A DNA stretch of 64,000 nucleotides from Bordetella parapertussis (lineage in GTDB: Bacteria; Pseudomonadota; Gammaproteobacteria; Burkholderiales; SG8-41). The DNA lies in contig CAMCYP010000001.1 in assembly GCA_945885345.1 (NCBI GenBank), positions 173,519 to 237,518 on the forward strand. Direction: 5' to 3'. Each line of letters opens with the position of its first letter. Within the stretch, counting starts at the first letter, position 1. The position numbers and the translations under genes are program-made. Positions 26,508 to 34,256 of this stretch are shown here, in pieces. A model generated the notes under the pieces. That model had not been told where the DNA came from. It worked only from the letters and a program-made list of their open reading frames with translations, and made no database searches.

Positions 26508-27122
26508 CTACTGCGGCACCGGGGCGACAGACGCCCCGGCTACTCTCTGCACGGTACTGAATTCCGCAAGAATCAGGTCGCTCAGTTCGCGCGGTATCGG
26601 CGCCATGCGCGACTGCAGCAGTTGCAGCATTTGCTCGCGCTCCTGCGCCGGCAGACGTTCGTACTCGGCGCGCGCATCCACGGCAATCGCACGCTTCTCG
26701 GCCGCCGTCAGCGTCGACAGGCGCTCATGCGCGCTGCGCACTGCGGAAGCCTTCAAAGCCAGTTCTTCGATGATCAACGGCCGCGCCAGCGCATTTTGCG
26801 GATCAGCCAGCATACGCATCACGCTCGCATGGATTTCAGCACGCTGCGCCGCAGTCAGATGCACAAAACCGGTATCGATCAAAGTGCGCAACTGTTCCTC
26901 GCTGACCCCATAAACCCCCGTCAACGCCGATGGCGCTGACGGCTTGGCCGCCGGCGGCGGCACGCTGTTGACCGCAGACTCCAGGGCCGAACTGGCCATC
27001 TGGTCGCGCAGCATCTTCAACAGGTACAAGGTCAGCGGATCGGCCGCATGCGCGGGCGCCGCCGCCGTTGCCAGCAGCAGGGTGATGAAGACACCTCGCC
27101 TGAAGCGCTGCATGTTGAACAT
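26508..27122 (-). CDS. Exported helical protein of unknown function
   Basis: 204 residues from the chosen start. An N-terminal signal peptide (GVFITLLLATAAAPAHA, cleavage about residue 27) is followed by a Pro/Ala stretch and a highly charged, helix-rich region (about 75-190) with RAEIHASVMRMLAD and EYERLPAQEREQMLQLLQ. No cysteine pair, enzyme motif or known domain is visible. The open frame continues to 27320, but the added residues lack conserved character and precede the signal peptide. It is convergent with bactofilin and may work in the periplasm. Confidence 0.55.
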   Translation of the reverse strand: MFNMQRFRRGVFITLLLATAAAPAHAADPLTLYLLKMLRDQMASSALESAVNSVPPPAAKPSAPSALTGVYGVSEEQLRTLIDTGFVHLTAAQRAEIHASVMRMLADPQNALARPLIIEELALKASAVRSAHERLSTLTAAEKRAIAVDARAEYERLPAQEREQMLQLLQSRMAPIPRELSDLILAEFSTVQRVAGASVAPVPQ

Positions 27123-27228
27123 GAAAGGGAGGCCCTGTGAAGGACGGGAGCACTGCGAAGGGCTCCATGAAACCGCCGTACGCCGCGTATTGTCAAGGCA
27201 CTGCCGGGCACCCACCCGGAGAATGCAT

Positions 27229-27250
27229 GTAACTATTTGTTTTAATTTAC
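27229..27250 (+). repeat. Dispersed AT-rich intergenic motif, copy C
   Basis: TGTAACTATTTGTTTTAATT-containing copy, about 105 bp upstream of the exported-protein start and immediately before the decayed gene copy. Confidence 0.6.
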
Positions 27251-27278
27251 TTTTACGGTCAAGGTAACCCTGAACGAC

Positions 27279-27535
27279 CGTCCATAGTCGGAATGTTTGC
27301 CGGCACCGCTGACACCGCAATCAGCAGATCTTCGGGACGCTGCCCCGCATAGGCTGCATCATCCGGCTCGCGATTGGCCAGTCAACCCTGAATGCGATCT
27401 TGACCCGGCAATCAATCTTTTTTCTGCGAGTTTTTGCTCACCGTGACGTAAGCGCACTGCCGGATAAATTGCCTGGTTTCACTTTTGCTGAATCCAGCGG
27501 CTACCATCTTTGCCGGCCTCCGCCCCATGATCACT
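27279..27535 (-). pseudogene. Decayed fragment of the 370-residue gene located at 30909-32021
   Basis: Read against 31000-31258, this stretch aligns end to end in the same orientation, with long shared runs such as CCGCAATCAGCAG.TCTTCGGGACGCTG, GATTGGCCAG, GCAATCAATCTT/GCGATCAATGTT and CACTTTTGCTGAATCCAGCGG versus GCGCTTTTGCTGAACCCCGCGG. It corresponds to the C-terminal quarter of the protein. Indels and stops break the frame, so it is not translated as a unit. Between its end (27535) and the hydrolase start, bases 27536-27826 show nothing I can name. Confidence 0.8.
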
Positions 27536-27836
27536 CGCGCAAGGAAAACCTCCGACGGCAGCGCCCTCATCGCAGTGCCCTAGCCTTCGGCATGCAATCC
27601 GTTCGCCACGCCATTCCTCAAATATGCATGCCTTCAGAGGCCGATCAACCCATGGATGTGCGGCCACCGGAACGGGACACCGCCAGTTCATCGCCACCTG
27701 ATTTTCAGAAAAACTCTCAAGCGCCGCAGCAATTGTGAGATTAGTGTGAAGCCGAGAGCGGCGAAACTTGCGTCATTAAATTTCGCAGTTCATTATGCAC
27801 GCAGCATTATGTGCCAGGAGTTTTTGATGACTCCAA

Positions 27837-28769
27837 ATGAAACTATGTGGCATCGCACTGAGTCGAATGACTCACATCAGCCCATATGGAAAATTCATAA
27901 AGCACATGCATTTTGATGGCGGCGACAACGCAGCACTGCTGATACACGGCCTGTCCGGCAACCCGCTGGAAATGCAGTACATGGCGAAAAGGCTGCAAGA
28001 CGCTGGATTCAGCGTGCGCGTCCCGCATATCCAGGGTTACGGATATGTGCAACGCACCGGCCACACGAGCGTGGGGCGCTGGCAGAACTGGCTAGAGGAA
28101 CTTGCGGCGGAATTCGATGCGCTGCATCGTGATTACCGCAGCGTATCGGTTTGCGGCCTTTGCATAGGGGCAGTACTGGCGCTGAAACTGGCCGCCGAGC
28201 GCAGCAAGCACATATCCGCGTTATCGCTACTTGCAACAACGCTGTTCTACGACGGCTGGAGCATCCCGTGGTACCGATTCCTGCTTCCTCTCGGCTACTA
28301 CACGCCGATCGGCCGGCACTATGCCTACGAAGAACGATATCCGTTCGGCGTGAAAAATGAACGGCTGCGCGAGTGGATAGCGCGCGAGATGCGGGAAAAA
28401 TCAACCTCGATCGCAGGCGCCGCGATGCTGCCACTCGCCGCAATTCACGAAGCCGCGAAGCTGATCAGCCATGTAAAACGCGCCATTCCAGGTATCACCA
28501 CGCCGGCGCTCGTCATGCATGCAGTCGAAGATGACGTCGCGAGCGTGCGCAGCGCGGAGTTTGTCGAACATCACATCGCAAGCCCCGTAAAGCGCAGTGT
28601 CCGACTGACCAACAGCTACCACATGCTGACGCTGGACAATGACAAGCAACAGGTAGCAGACGAGACCTCCGGTTTTTTCCACGAAGCCATTGCCCGCATG
28701 CAGTCCGCAGCAAACGGCCTCAGCCGAGCCACTTCCGGGCAGATTCATACACACCTGACTCACAACTGA
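27837..28769 (+). CDS. Alpha/beta hydrolase with a cysteine in the nucleophile elbow
   Basis: An Est30/carboxylesterase-type alpha/beta hydrolase of up to 310 residues. LLIHGLSGNPLEM supplies the oxyanion His-Gly, the nucleophile elbow reads CGLCIGA, so Cys109 replaces the usual Ser, and the acid and His lie in HAVEDDVAS and SYHMLTL. The start is uncertain: ATGs at 27837, 27867 and 27906 are all in frame, while the only strong ribosome site (AGGAG, 27816-27820) serves ATG 27827 in another frame, which encodes a 29-residue peptide ending at 27916. An ACP gene follows after 9 bp and a ketosynthase after that, suggesting acyl transfer or hydrolysis on ACP-bound chains. Confidence 0.75.
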   Translation: MKLCGIALSRMTHISPYGKFIKHMHFDGGDNAALLIHGLSGNPLEMQYMAKRLQDAGFSVRVPHIQGYGYVQRTGHTSVGRWQNWLEELAAEFDALHRDYRSVSVCGLCIGAVLALKLAAERSKHISALSLLATTLFYDGWSIPWYRFLLPLGYYTPIGRHYAYEERYPFGVKNERLREWIAREMREKSTSIAGAAMLPLAAIHEAAKLISHVKRAIPGITTPALVMHAVEDDVASVRSAEFVEHHIASPVKRSVRLTNSYHMLTLDNDKQQVADETSGFFHEAIARMQSAANGLSRATSGQIHTHLTHN

Positions 28770-28778
28770 GCATAAGAC

Positions 28779-29027
28779 ATGACGACACTGGAATCAGTAC
28801 AAACGCTGCTGGCAGAAAAATTCGACCTGAATCCTGCCCAGCTGCAGCCGGAATCGCAGCTCGACCAGATCGGCCTCGATTCGCTGTCCATCATCGAATT
28901 CATGTTTCTGGTTGAGGATGAATTCAAACTGAAAATGCCCGAGGAACGCGTCGAAATCAAGACCGTGCAGGACATCGTCACGGTTATCGACCGGCTGGTC
29001 TCTACGCAGCACGGCTTAGCCGCTTGA
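28779..29027 (+). CDS. Acyl carrier protein
   Basis: An acidic 82-residue carrier protein. GLDSLSIIEFMFLVEDEF is the ACP signature, with Ser35 of the DSL motif as the phosphopantetheine attachment site. It is distinct from the housekeeping AcpP by context: it lies between an alpha/beta hydrolase and a FabF-like synthase and not within a fab cluster. It would carry the acyl intermediate for this small cassette. Confidence 0.92.
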   Translation: MTTLESVQTLLAEKFDLNPAQLQPESQLDQIGLDSLSIIEFMFLVEDEFKLKMPEERVEIKTVQDIVTVIDRLVSTQHGLAA

Positions 29028-29076
29028 GCGCTCGCGGCGCAGCGACCCGGCCGGAATTTACCTCGTTTTCCCAGGC

Positions 29077-30321
29077 ATGAGCGAAACAGCACGGCGGGTT
29101 GCGATTACCGGTATCGGAATCGTGTCCCCCGTGGGCAATTCAAAAACCACCTTTTTCCAGAGCCTGCTCGCCGGAAAATCCGGAATCCGTCGAATCAACG
29201 CACCTTTTGCTACCCGTCTGGCAACCCAGGTGGCCGGCCAGGTCGAACTCGATCCGCTCGCGCACTTTTCCAGGATCAAGCTCGGTTCGCTTGACCGCTT
29301 CAGTCAGTTCGCACTGATCGCGGCCAAGGAAGCCATGCAGGACTCGGGGCTCCCCCTGAGCGATGGCGACAAGCTGGAAACCGGCGTCCATATCGGCACG
29401 GGCTTTGGCGGCGCGCATGCGCTGGAAGACGTGTACGCGGAAGTGTTCAAGCTTCAGGGCGAACCGCGCATCAAGCCATTCACCGTCATCCTGACAATGA
29501 ATAACGCCGCAGCCGGACAGATCGGGCTCGAGTACGGACTGCAGGGACCGAATGAAACCTACTCCACGGCCTGCGCGTCTTCAGCCATCGCCATTGGCAA
29601 AGCATTCAGGACCATCCGGCATGGCTATGCGCATACCATGCTCGCGGGCGGAACCGAGGCGTTGTTGACACTTGGGGCAATCAAATCGTGGGAAGCGCTG
29701 CGCGTACTGGCTTTTGAGGACAAGGCCAATCCGTCAGCATCGTGTCGGCCATTTTCCAAAGACCGTTCAGGATTGGTACTGGGTGAAGGGGCGGCAATAT
29801 TAGTGCTCGAAGAAATGACACGGGCAAAAGCGCGCGGCGCCAACATCTATGCGGAACTGGCCGGCTACGGCACAGCAAACGATGCCGCACACATTACCAA
29901 GCCTTCCGTGCACGGCCAGGTACGTGCGATGGCGGCGGCACTAGCCGACGCAAAACTTTCGGCGCAGGACATCGACTACATCAATGCACATGGCACGGCA
30001 ACACCGGTCGGTGACGTAGTGGAAACTCAGGCGATCCGACAATTGTTCGGCGCACACGCATCCTGTGTGGCTGTGAGTTCAACCAAGTCCATGCACGGCC
30101 ACCTGATGGGAGCCACCGGCGCCGTCGAATTCGCGGCCGCAGTGCTGGCCATTCGCCATCAGGCGATACCGCCTACCGCACACCTGAGAGCAGCCGACCC
30201 TGATTGCGATCTGGACTACGTGGCAAACGCGGGGCGCCATGATGTCAAGGTGCGTGCAGTAATGTCGAATGCATTTGCATTCGGCGGCAGCAATGCCGTG
30301 TTGATTGCAAGAGCGCCATAA
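29077..30321 (+). CDS. Beta-ketoacyl-ACP synthase II-like enzyme (FabF family)
   Basis: A 414-residue thiolase-fold condensing enzyme. Cys166 in YSTACASSAIAIG is the acyl-accepting nucleophile; the two His of the Cys-His-His triad are in NAHGTATPVGD and KSMHGHLMGATGA, and the C-terminus has NAFAFGGSNAVL. All catalytic residues are intact, so it should condense malonyl-ACP with an acyl starter. Encoded 49 bp after the dedicated ACP and with no ketoreductase or dehydratase nearby, it must borrow those activities or make a beta-keto product. Confidence 0.9.
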   Translation: MSETARRVAITGIGIVSPVGNSKTTFFQSLLAGKSGIRRINAPFATRLATQVAGQVELDPLAHFSRIKLGSLDRFSQFALIAAKEAMQDSGLPLSDGDKLETGVHIGTGFGGAHALEDVYAEVFKLQGEPRIKPFTVILTMNNAAAGQIGLEYGLQGPNETYSTACASSAIAIGKAFRTIRHGYAHTMLAGGTEALLTLGAIKSWEALRVLAFEDKANPSASCRPFSKDRSGLVLGEGAAILVLEEMTRAKARGANIYAELAGYGTANDAAHITKPSVHGQVRAMAAALADAKLSAQDIDYINAHGTATPVGDVVETQAIRQLFGAHASCVAVSSTKSMHGHLMGATGAVEFAAAVLAIRHQAIPPTAHLRAADPDCDLDYVANAGRHDVKVRAVMSNAFAFGGSNAVLIARAP

Positions 30322-30442
30322 GGCCAACCACACGCGGCTGACCCGATTTCCCGCATCACTTGCACGATCCAGGCACGAATAAAAAGGCCGGGGCATTTAT
30401 GCATAACCGATTGGTTACAACAGCAATCGGGAGGAAAATTAT

Positions 30443-30470
30443 TGTAACTTATTGTTTTTAAACAATATTA
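30443..30470 (+). repeat. Dispersed AT-rich intergenic motif, copy D
   Basis: Contains the perfect palindrome ATTGTTT-TT-AAACAAT. It lies at the 3' end of the zinc-ribbon membrane-protein gene, downstream of the ketosynthase, in a convergent gap. Confidence 0.6.
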
Positions 30471-30869
30471 TATGGAATCCAGACGCCACTGCCGATCACA
30501 CTTTTTGCATGACACCCGTATCCACTGCGGCTGTTCATCGGCTTCGATGGCTCCCGCTCCCAGCACCCGGATCACGCCATAACTCGCGCAGCCTGGACAT
30601 ACGCATTGCTCGGCCAGCGACTCGGCGCGGCCCAGCATGCGCATGTAGCGGCGCATCGCGACAACACCGACCAGCGTCGCTGCGATGATCATGGCCAGCG
30701 ATGTGAACGACAGCGGCCCCGGGCCGCGCAGATTCAGTTCTTCCATCAGCGACATGATCAGCACCGTGCACAGAAAGCCGGTGACGAACCAGACATGGGC
30801 TTCGATCAGCTGGCGTTCATACCAGATGCGGAATCCAAGGCGGGTGATGCCTTGTGCAGGAGTCGCCAT
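30468..30869 (-). CDS. Membrane protein with C-terminal zinc-ribbon-like cysteines
   Basis: 133 residues from ATG 30869, which has GGAGG five bases upstream; the frame starts earlier with GTG at 30875. Two transmembrane helices (about 23-43 and 52-72) are followed by a soluble tail with CVCPGC and CKKC pairs, a layout expected for a small metal-binding ribbon. I do not recognise the family. It lies 39 bp downstream of the 370-residue gene on the same strand and may be the third gene of the selenoprotein operon. Confidence 0.6.
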   Translation of the reverse strand: MATPAQGITRLGFRIWYERQLIEAHVWFVTGFLCTVLIMSLMEELNLRGPGPLSFTSLAMIIAATLVGVVAMRRYMRMLGRAESLAEQCVCPGCASYGVIRVLGAGAIEADEQPQWIRVSCKKCDRQWRLDSI

Positions 30870-30908
30870 GAACACCTCCGCGTCAGTGGAGCGGTCGACC
30901 GCGACCGC

Positions 30909-32021
30909 TCAGCGCCGCCGGAAATCCTCCACCGATTTTGCCAGTTTGCCGTCCGCCGTTTTCAGCGCGCGCGTCACCGGCTTCGTCGCGCCGAAGGTCG
31001 GCACGTAGGCGGAATGCTTGCCAGCCCCGCCGATCACCGCAATCAGCAGGTCTTCGGGACGCTGCACCGCATAGATCACATCATTGGGTTTGGGATTGGC
31101 CAGCCGGTCCTTGAAGGTGATCTTGACGCGGCGATCAATGTTTTCCTGCGACAGTTTGCCGACGGCGATGTGGGCACGCTGCTGGATGAACTTCTTCGCT
31201 GCGCTTTTGCTGAACCCCGCGGCGGCCATCTTCGCGTGCTCCGGGCCCATGATCACCAGCGGTTGTGACTGATAATAAATGTCGTTGACGCCGGCAATGC
31301 CCATGGTGCCGGCGATCGTCGTCAGCACACCCTCGGCAGTGAGGCTTTCATGATCGTTGACGTTGTGCGGACACTCGGCCCCGATCACCGTCACCGCACT
31401 CGCCTCCGGCGGCAGGCCGCGTTCGACATGCAAAGGCTCCCACGGACTTTCCGCTTCGTTCTCGGCAACCAGATAACTGTATTTCGCAGGCGACCCGAAG
31501 GTCGACATGTCGCCCAGCGCCGGAATCGCGCCGCCGATGTTGACCAGCGCCAGCCGGATGGCCCGACCGATGGTGGCATTGGCCTGATGTCCCGGCCCGA
31601 ATGCATTGTGGCCGCAATTGATGTCGAGCTCGCGCGCAACCGGACCGTTGACAATCACCAGCGGCGCGCACAGATGCGTCGTCGCCTGCACACCATAGAG
31701 GTTCAGCGGCTCCTCGCACATCGCTTCGATGGCCAGCATGAACAACGGGAAATAACGCGGCTGGCAACCGGCCATCACCGCGTTGGCCGCCAGCAGCAAG
31801 GGCGTCGCCTCGCCCCAGCGCGGCGGAATTTTTGCGATGGGCTGATCCCAGGGCCGATCACAGTATTCGAGCATTGCCGCGACGCGCGCCTCGGTCGGCG
31901 GCACAATGGGCAGGCCGTCACTCCAGCCTTTTTCACGCATCAGCGCATTGATGGCATCAAAATCGTCTTCGGCCTCAACACTCGCGCCCGACGCCTGCAG
32001 CAATTGCGCGAGATTGCTCAT
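30909..32021 (-). CDS. Unrecognised 370-residue protein coupled to the UGSC selenoprotein
   Basis: No signal peptide and no clear transmembrane segments; predicted mixed alpha/beta. The N-terminus (FDAINALMREKGWSDGLPIV) and interior segments rich in Gly, His and Asn (DINCGHNAFGPGHQANATIG, GAECPHNVNDH, IMGPEHAKMAAAGFS) look like a conserved enzyme core with possible metal- or substrate-binding His and Cys. I cannot name the family. Its ATG overlaps the selenoprotein stop as ATGA, with GGAG upstream, so the two are translationally coupled and probably act together. A decayed partial copy lies at 27279-27535. Confidence 0.75.
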   Translation of the reverse strand: MSNLAQLLQASGASVEAEDDFDAINALMREKGWSDGLPIVPPTEARVAAMLEYCDRPWDQPIAKIPPRWGEATPLLLAANAVMAGCQPRYFPLFMLAIEAMCEEPLNLYGVQATTHLCAPLVIVNGPVARELDINCGHNAFGPGHQANATIGRAIRLALVNIGGAIPALGDMSTFGSPAKYSYLVAENEAESPWEPLHVERGLPPEASAVTVIGAECPHNVNDHESLTAEGVLTTIAGTMGIAGVNDIYYQSQPLVIMGPEHAKMAAAGFSKSAAKKFIQQRAHIAVGKLSQENIDRRVKITFKDRLANPKPNDVIYAVQRPEDLLIAVIGGAGKHSAYVPTFGATKPVTRALKTADGKLAKSVEDFRRR

Positions 32022-32557
32022 TGCATGTTCTCCTTCACCAGTTTCACGAACAGCGGCACCGCGACTTCAGCGCGAGCCTGCACCTGCTCGATGCTCACGC
32101 CCCCCAGCGGATGCGGGATTTGCAGCAAGGGCAGATCCGGCACGCCGAACACGCGCGCCTGGGCCTGACCCAGTTTCATGAAAGGGCCCGAACAGATCAC
32201 TGCGGTGGTCAGACCGCGCTTCCGGAGGTTCGCCATGTCGTGGACACTCCACGACGTGCACGACCCTCAATCAGCCATTGCGGTGAGGACGTAATCCGAT
32301 TCCGCAGCGAGTTGGTCGAGGATGGCGCCGGGCGCCGGCAGGCTGACGCTGTCCTTGCGCAAGGACACCACCGAGGCCACCGGCAACAGCGCCTTGACGC
32401 CATCGACGATGAAGCGCAGCAGATGGTCGGCATTGCCCTTGCTGTTGTCGAGTATGCCGAGACGGATGCCGCCCTTGGCGACAGCGCGGGTCTCGGTGAC
32501 CGCAACGGCCTGCGGCGACGGCGCTTCCGGAACGACCAGACGGACTTTTTGATTCAT
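32018..32557 (-). CDS. UGSC-family selenoprotein (in-frame TGA read as selenocysteine)
   Basis: Two same-frame pieces, separated only by TGA at 32267-32269, join into a 179-residue protein if TGA is read as Sec97. The junction reads ...YVLTAMAD-U-G-S-C-TSWSVHDM..., which is the namesake U-G-S-C motif of the UGSC (seleno)protein family; Sec and Cys form a U-x-x-C redox pair. A perfect hairpin follows the TGA by 11 nt. The start at 32557 has AGGAG six bases upstream; the frame extends to 32599. Conceptual annotation would split this into two orphan ORFs. The biochemical role of the family is not established; a redox reaction on a small substrate is the likely type. Expression requires SelA/B/C/D elsewhere in the genome. 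Confidence 0.88.
32237..32255 (-). promoter_or_regulatory. SECIS-like hairpin for selenocysteine insertion
   Basis: In the mRNA the arms GUCGUGGA and UCCACGAC pair perfectly over 8 bp around a GUG loop. The stem starts 11 nt after the UGA and the loop about 19 nt after it, within the range known for bacterial SECIS elements, and the loop begins with G as SelB recognition usually requires. The hairpin lies inside the coding sequence, as in other bacterial selenoprotein genes. Confidence 0.75.
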
Positions 32558-32738
32558 GTTGAACTCCTGCAGACGATGGAAGCATCTCCACCGCGACAAG
32601 CCGTGGAGTGCCTGCGGACTCTAGCGCATGCGCCATGGCGTCGCAATGCGGCACACCCGCCATTCCGCCACGACATTCCACAAACTGGTCTTGCAATTGA
32701 CGATCCGCTCAATGGAAGAACGCCGCAGCGATCGGCCA

Positions 32739-33395
32739 CTACCGCATTGCCACCCCGGGCGTGTCGGCATGATCAAAACCATAGAGCACCACGACAATGG
32801 CAACAGCTGCCGGCGGACCGGCGTATGGATGCAGGATTGATGCGAGGATCGGCGCTACCAGGATCAGGTGCCGCAAGCCCCAGCTGTATAAAAGACCCGC
32901 ACGGCGCACATAGGCAGACCCGACCGGGGTCCAGCGCCGGCGCGCCTCGGAACCCACCGGGATGGCGCTGATGAAACTGGCATGGTTGTAGAAACGCACC
33001 GCCATCGTTGAGGATACGAGGGCCGCAAACAGCAGGACCATCAGCACCAGTTCAAGCACCAGGTGAACGCTCAGGTGCCTGACTGCGGGTATGCCTCCGG
33101 CGAATCCTGCATTCAGGGATGGCGCCGCCATCGTGGCCGTGCCGATCAGGCCCAGTACCGCCGTCGACGCCGCCATCGTGGCCGACATCAGCGAATTGCG
33201 CAGTGTCTGCACGGCCAGAATTTCGGAGCCGCTCTGCGCTGACACTGCGGCAAACCACTCCTGTCGCAGGTTCGCATGCGCACTGCGCGCAAGTTGCGCC
33301 GGATTCCGGCGCTGCATGACCACCATCATGACCTCATTACCCACCAGCACTGCGACAGTCACCAGCAGGGCCAGCCATGGAAGCAGATCGCTCAT
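32739..33395 (-). CDS. DUF599-like membrane protein
   Basis: 218 residues from ATG 33395, which has GGAGGT upstream and overlaps the stop of the preceding gene as ATGA. Four hydrophobic segments (about 5-25, 60-85, 100-125, 175-205). Features shared with DUF599 proteins include QTLRNSLMSATMAASTAVLG, MAVRFYNHASFISAIP and RRAGLLYSWGLRHLILVAP (each in part). The family has no known activity. Here it is the last gene of the ArsR-YeeE-YedE sulfur run, so a role in sulfide/persulfide handling is possible. Confidence 0.75.
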   Translation of the reverse strand: MSDLLPWLALLVTVAVLVGNEVMMVVMQRRNPAQLARSAHANLRQEWFAAVSAQSGSEILAVQTLRNSLMSATMAASTAVLGLIGTATMAAPSLNAGFAGGIPAVRHLSVHLVLELVLMVLLFAALVSSTMAVRFYNHASFISAIPVGSEARRRWTPVGSAYVRRAGLLYSWGLRHLILVAPILASILHPYAGPPAAVAIVVVLYGFDHADTPGVAMR

Positions 33396-33817
33396 TTTGA
33401 AACCTCCGCCCGGGTTTCCAATAATCCCCATACCCACATGCCGGCCAGCATCGCCGCAACAAACACCAGCGCCTTCACTTCACCCATGCCCAGCGCAACG
33501 AGGCCCGGGCCCGGGCAGAAGCCGCCGATGCCCCATCCGATGCCGAACAGCAGGCTGCCGCCAATCAGGCGGCGATCGATGTCACGCGATGTAGGCAAGC
33601 GCATGGGGAAGCCCAGCAGCGAAACAACCCGTTTACGCGCCACAAAAAAAGCGATTGCGCCAACCGCAATCGCGCCGCCCATCACAAACGCCAGGGACGG
33701 ATCCCAGGCACCGGCAAGGTCGAGAAATCCCAGCACCTTCGCAGGATTCGCAATTCCGGACACGATGAGGCCAAGCCCGAAGACCAGGCCGGCGAGTAAA
33801 GATGCAAAGACATGCAT
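33392..33817 (-). CDS. DUF6691/YedE-type sulfur-compound transporter subunit
   Basis: A 141-residue membrane protein with about four helices and two hallmark loops: GLGLIVSGIANPAKVLGFLD near the N-terminus and GWGIGGFCPGPGLVAL, whose Cys lies in the conserved G-x-C-P-G-P motif of YeeE/YedE half-proteins. Pairs of these half-proteins form thiosulfate/sulfur-compound channels. The start at 33817 (MHVFASLL) is favoured over 33832. It partners the YeeE half encoded just upstream, which is frameshifted. Confidence 0.85.
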   Translation of the reverse strand: MHVFASLLAGLVFGLGLIVSGIANPAKVLGFLDLAGAWDPSLAFVMGGAIAVGAIAFFVARKRVVSLLGFPMRLPTSRDIDRRLIGGSLLFGIGWGIGGFCPGPGLVALGMGEVKALVFVAAMLAGMWVWGLLETRAEVSK

Positions 33818-33828
33818 GGACAGGCCCC

Positions 33829-34256
33829 TCAAACGTTGATCAGGTGACGAATCACGAACACGGTGACAAAACCTGCAGCCATAAAAACCGCCGTCGCCGC
33901 CAGCGAACGAGGCGACAACCGGGACAGCCCGCAGACGCCGTGGCCGCTGGTACAGCCAGAGCCATAACGTGTGCCGATGCCGACCAGCAGGCCAGCCAGC
34001 AGGAGTACGCCGTAGCCGGCATCAATCTGCGGCATGGGCAATGCCGCCATCAGCGCATACGCGAGTGGCGCAACAAGCAAACCACCGATGAAGGTCAGGC
34101 GCCACGCCACGTGGCAGGCTTCAGCAAGCCGCCGATGATGCCGCTAATGCCGGCAATGCGGCCGTTAAGCAGCACGAACATCCCTGCCGCAATGCCGATC
34201 AGCGCCCCGCCGGCAAGTGCCGGCCACGGCGTGAACGTGTTCCAGGCGATGATCAT
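33829..34256 (-). pseudogene. YeeE/YedE half-transporter broken by a frameshift
   Basis: The N-terminal part runs from ATG 34256 (MIIAWNTFTPWPALAGGAL...) for 53 residues to a TGA at 34095-34097, with NGRIAGISGIIGGLL as the YeeE signature. The rest of the protein continues in the minus-one frame from about 34110 (AWRLTFIGGLLVAPLAY...) to 33829, including [23 protein letters not shown] with the essential Cys motif. Together they make a normal-length YeeE, so one net base has been lost (or two gained) near 34108-34120, in a GTGGC-GTGGC repeat. It could be a real inactivation or an assembly error. It overlaps the regulator stop (TGATG). Confidence 0.8.

Noticed and set aside
32267..32269. TGA in the UGSC gene as a simple nonsense mutation
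   Set aside because: The residue falls exactly on U of the UGSC motif and a well-placed hairpin follows, so recoding is more likely.
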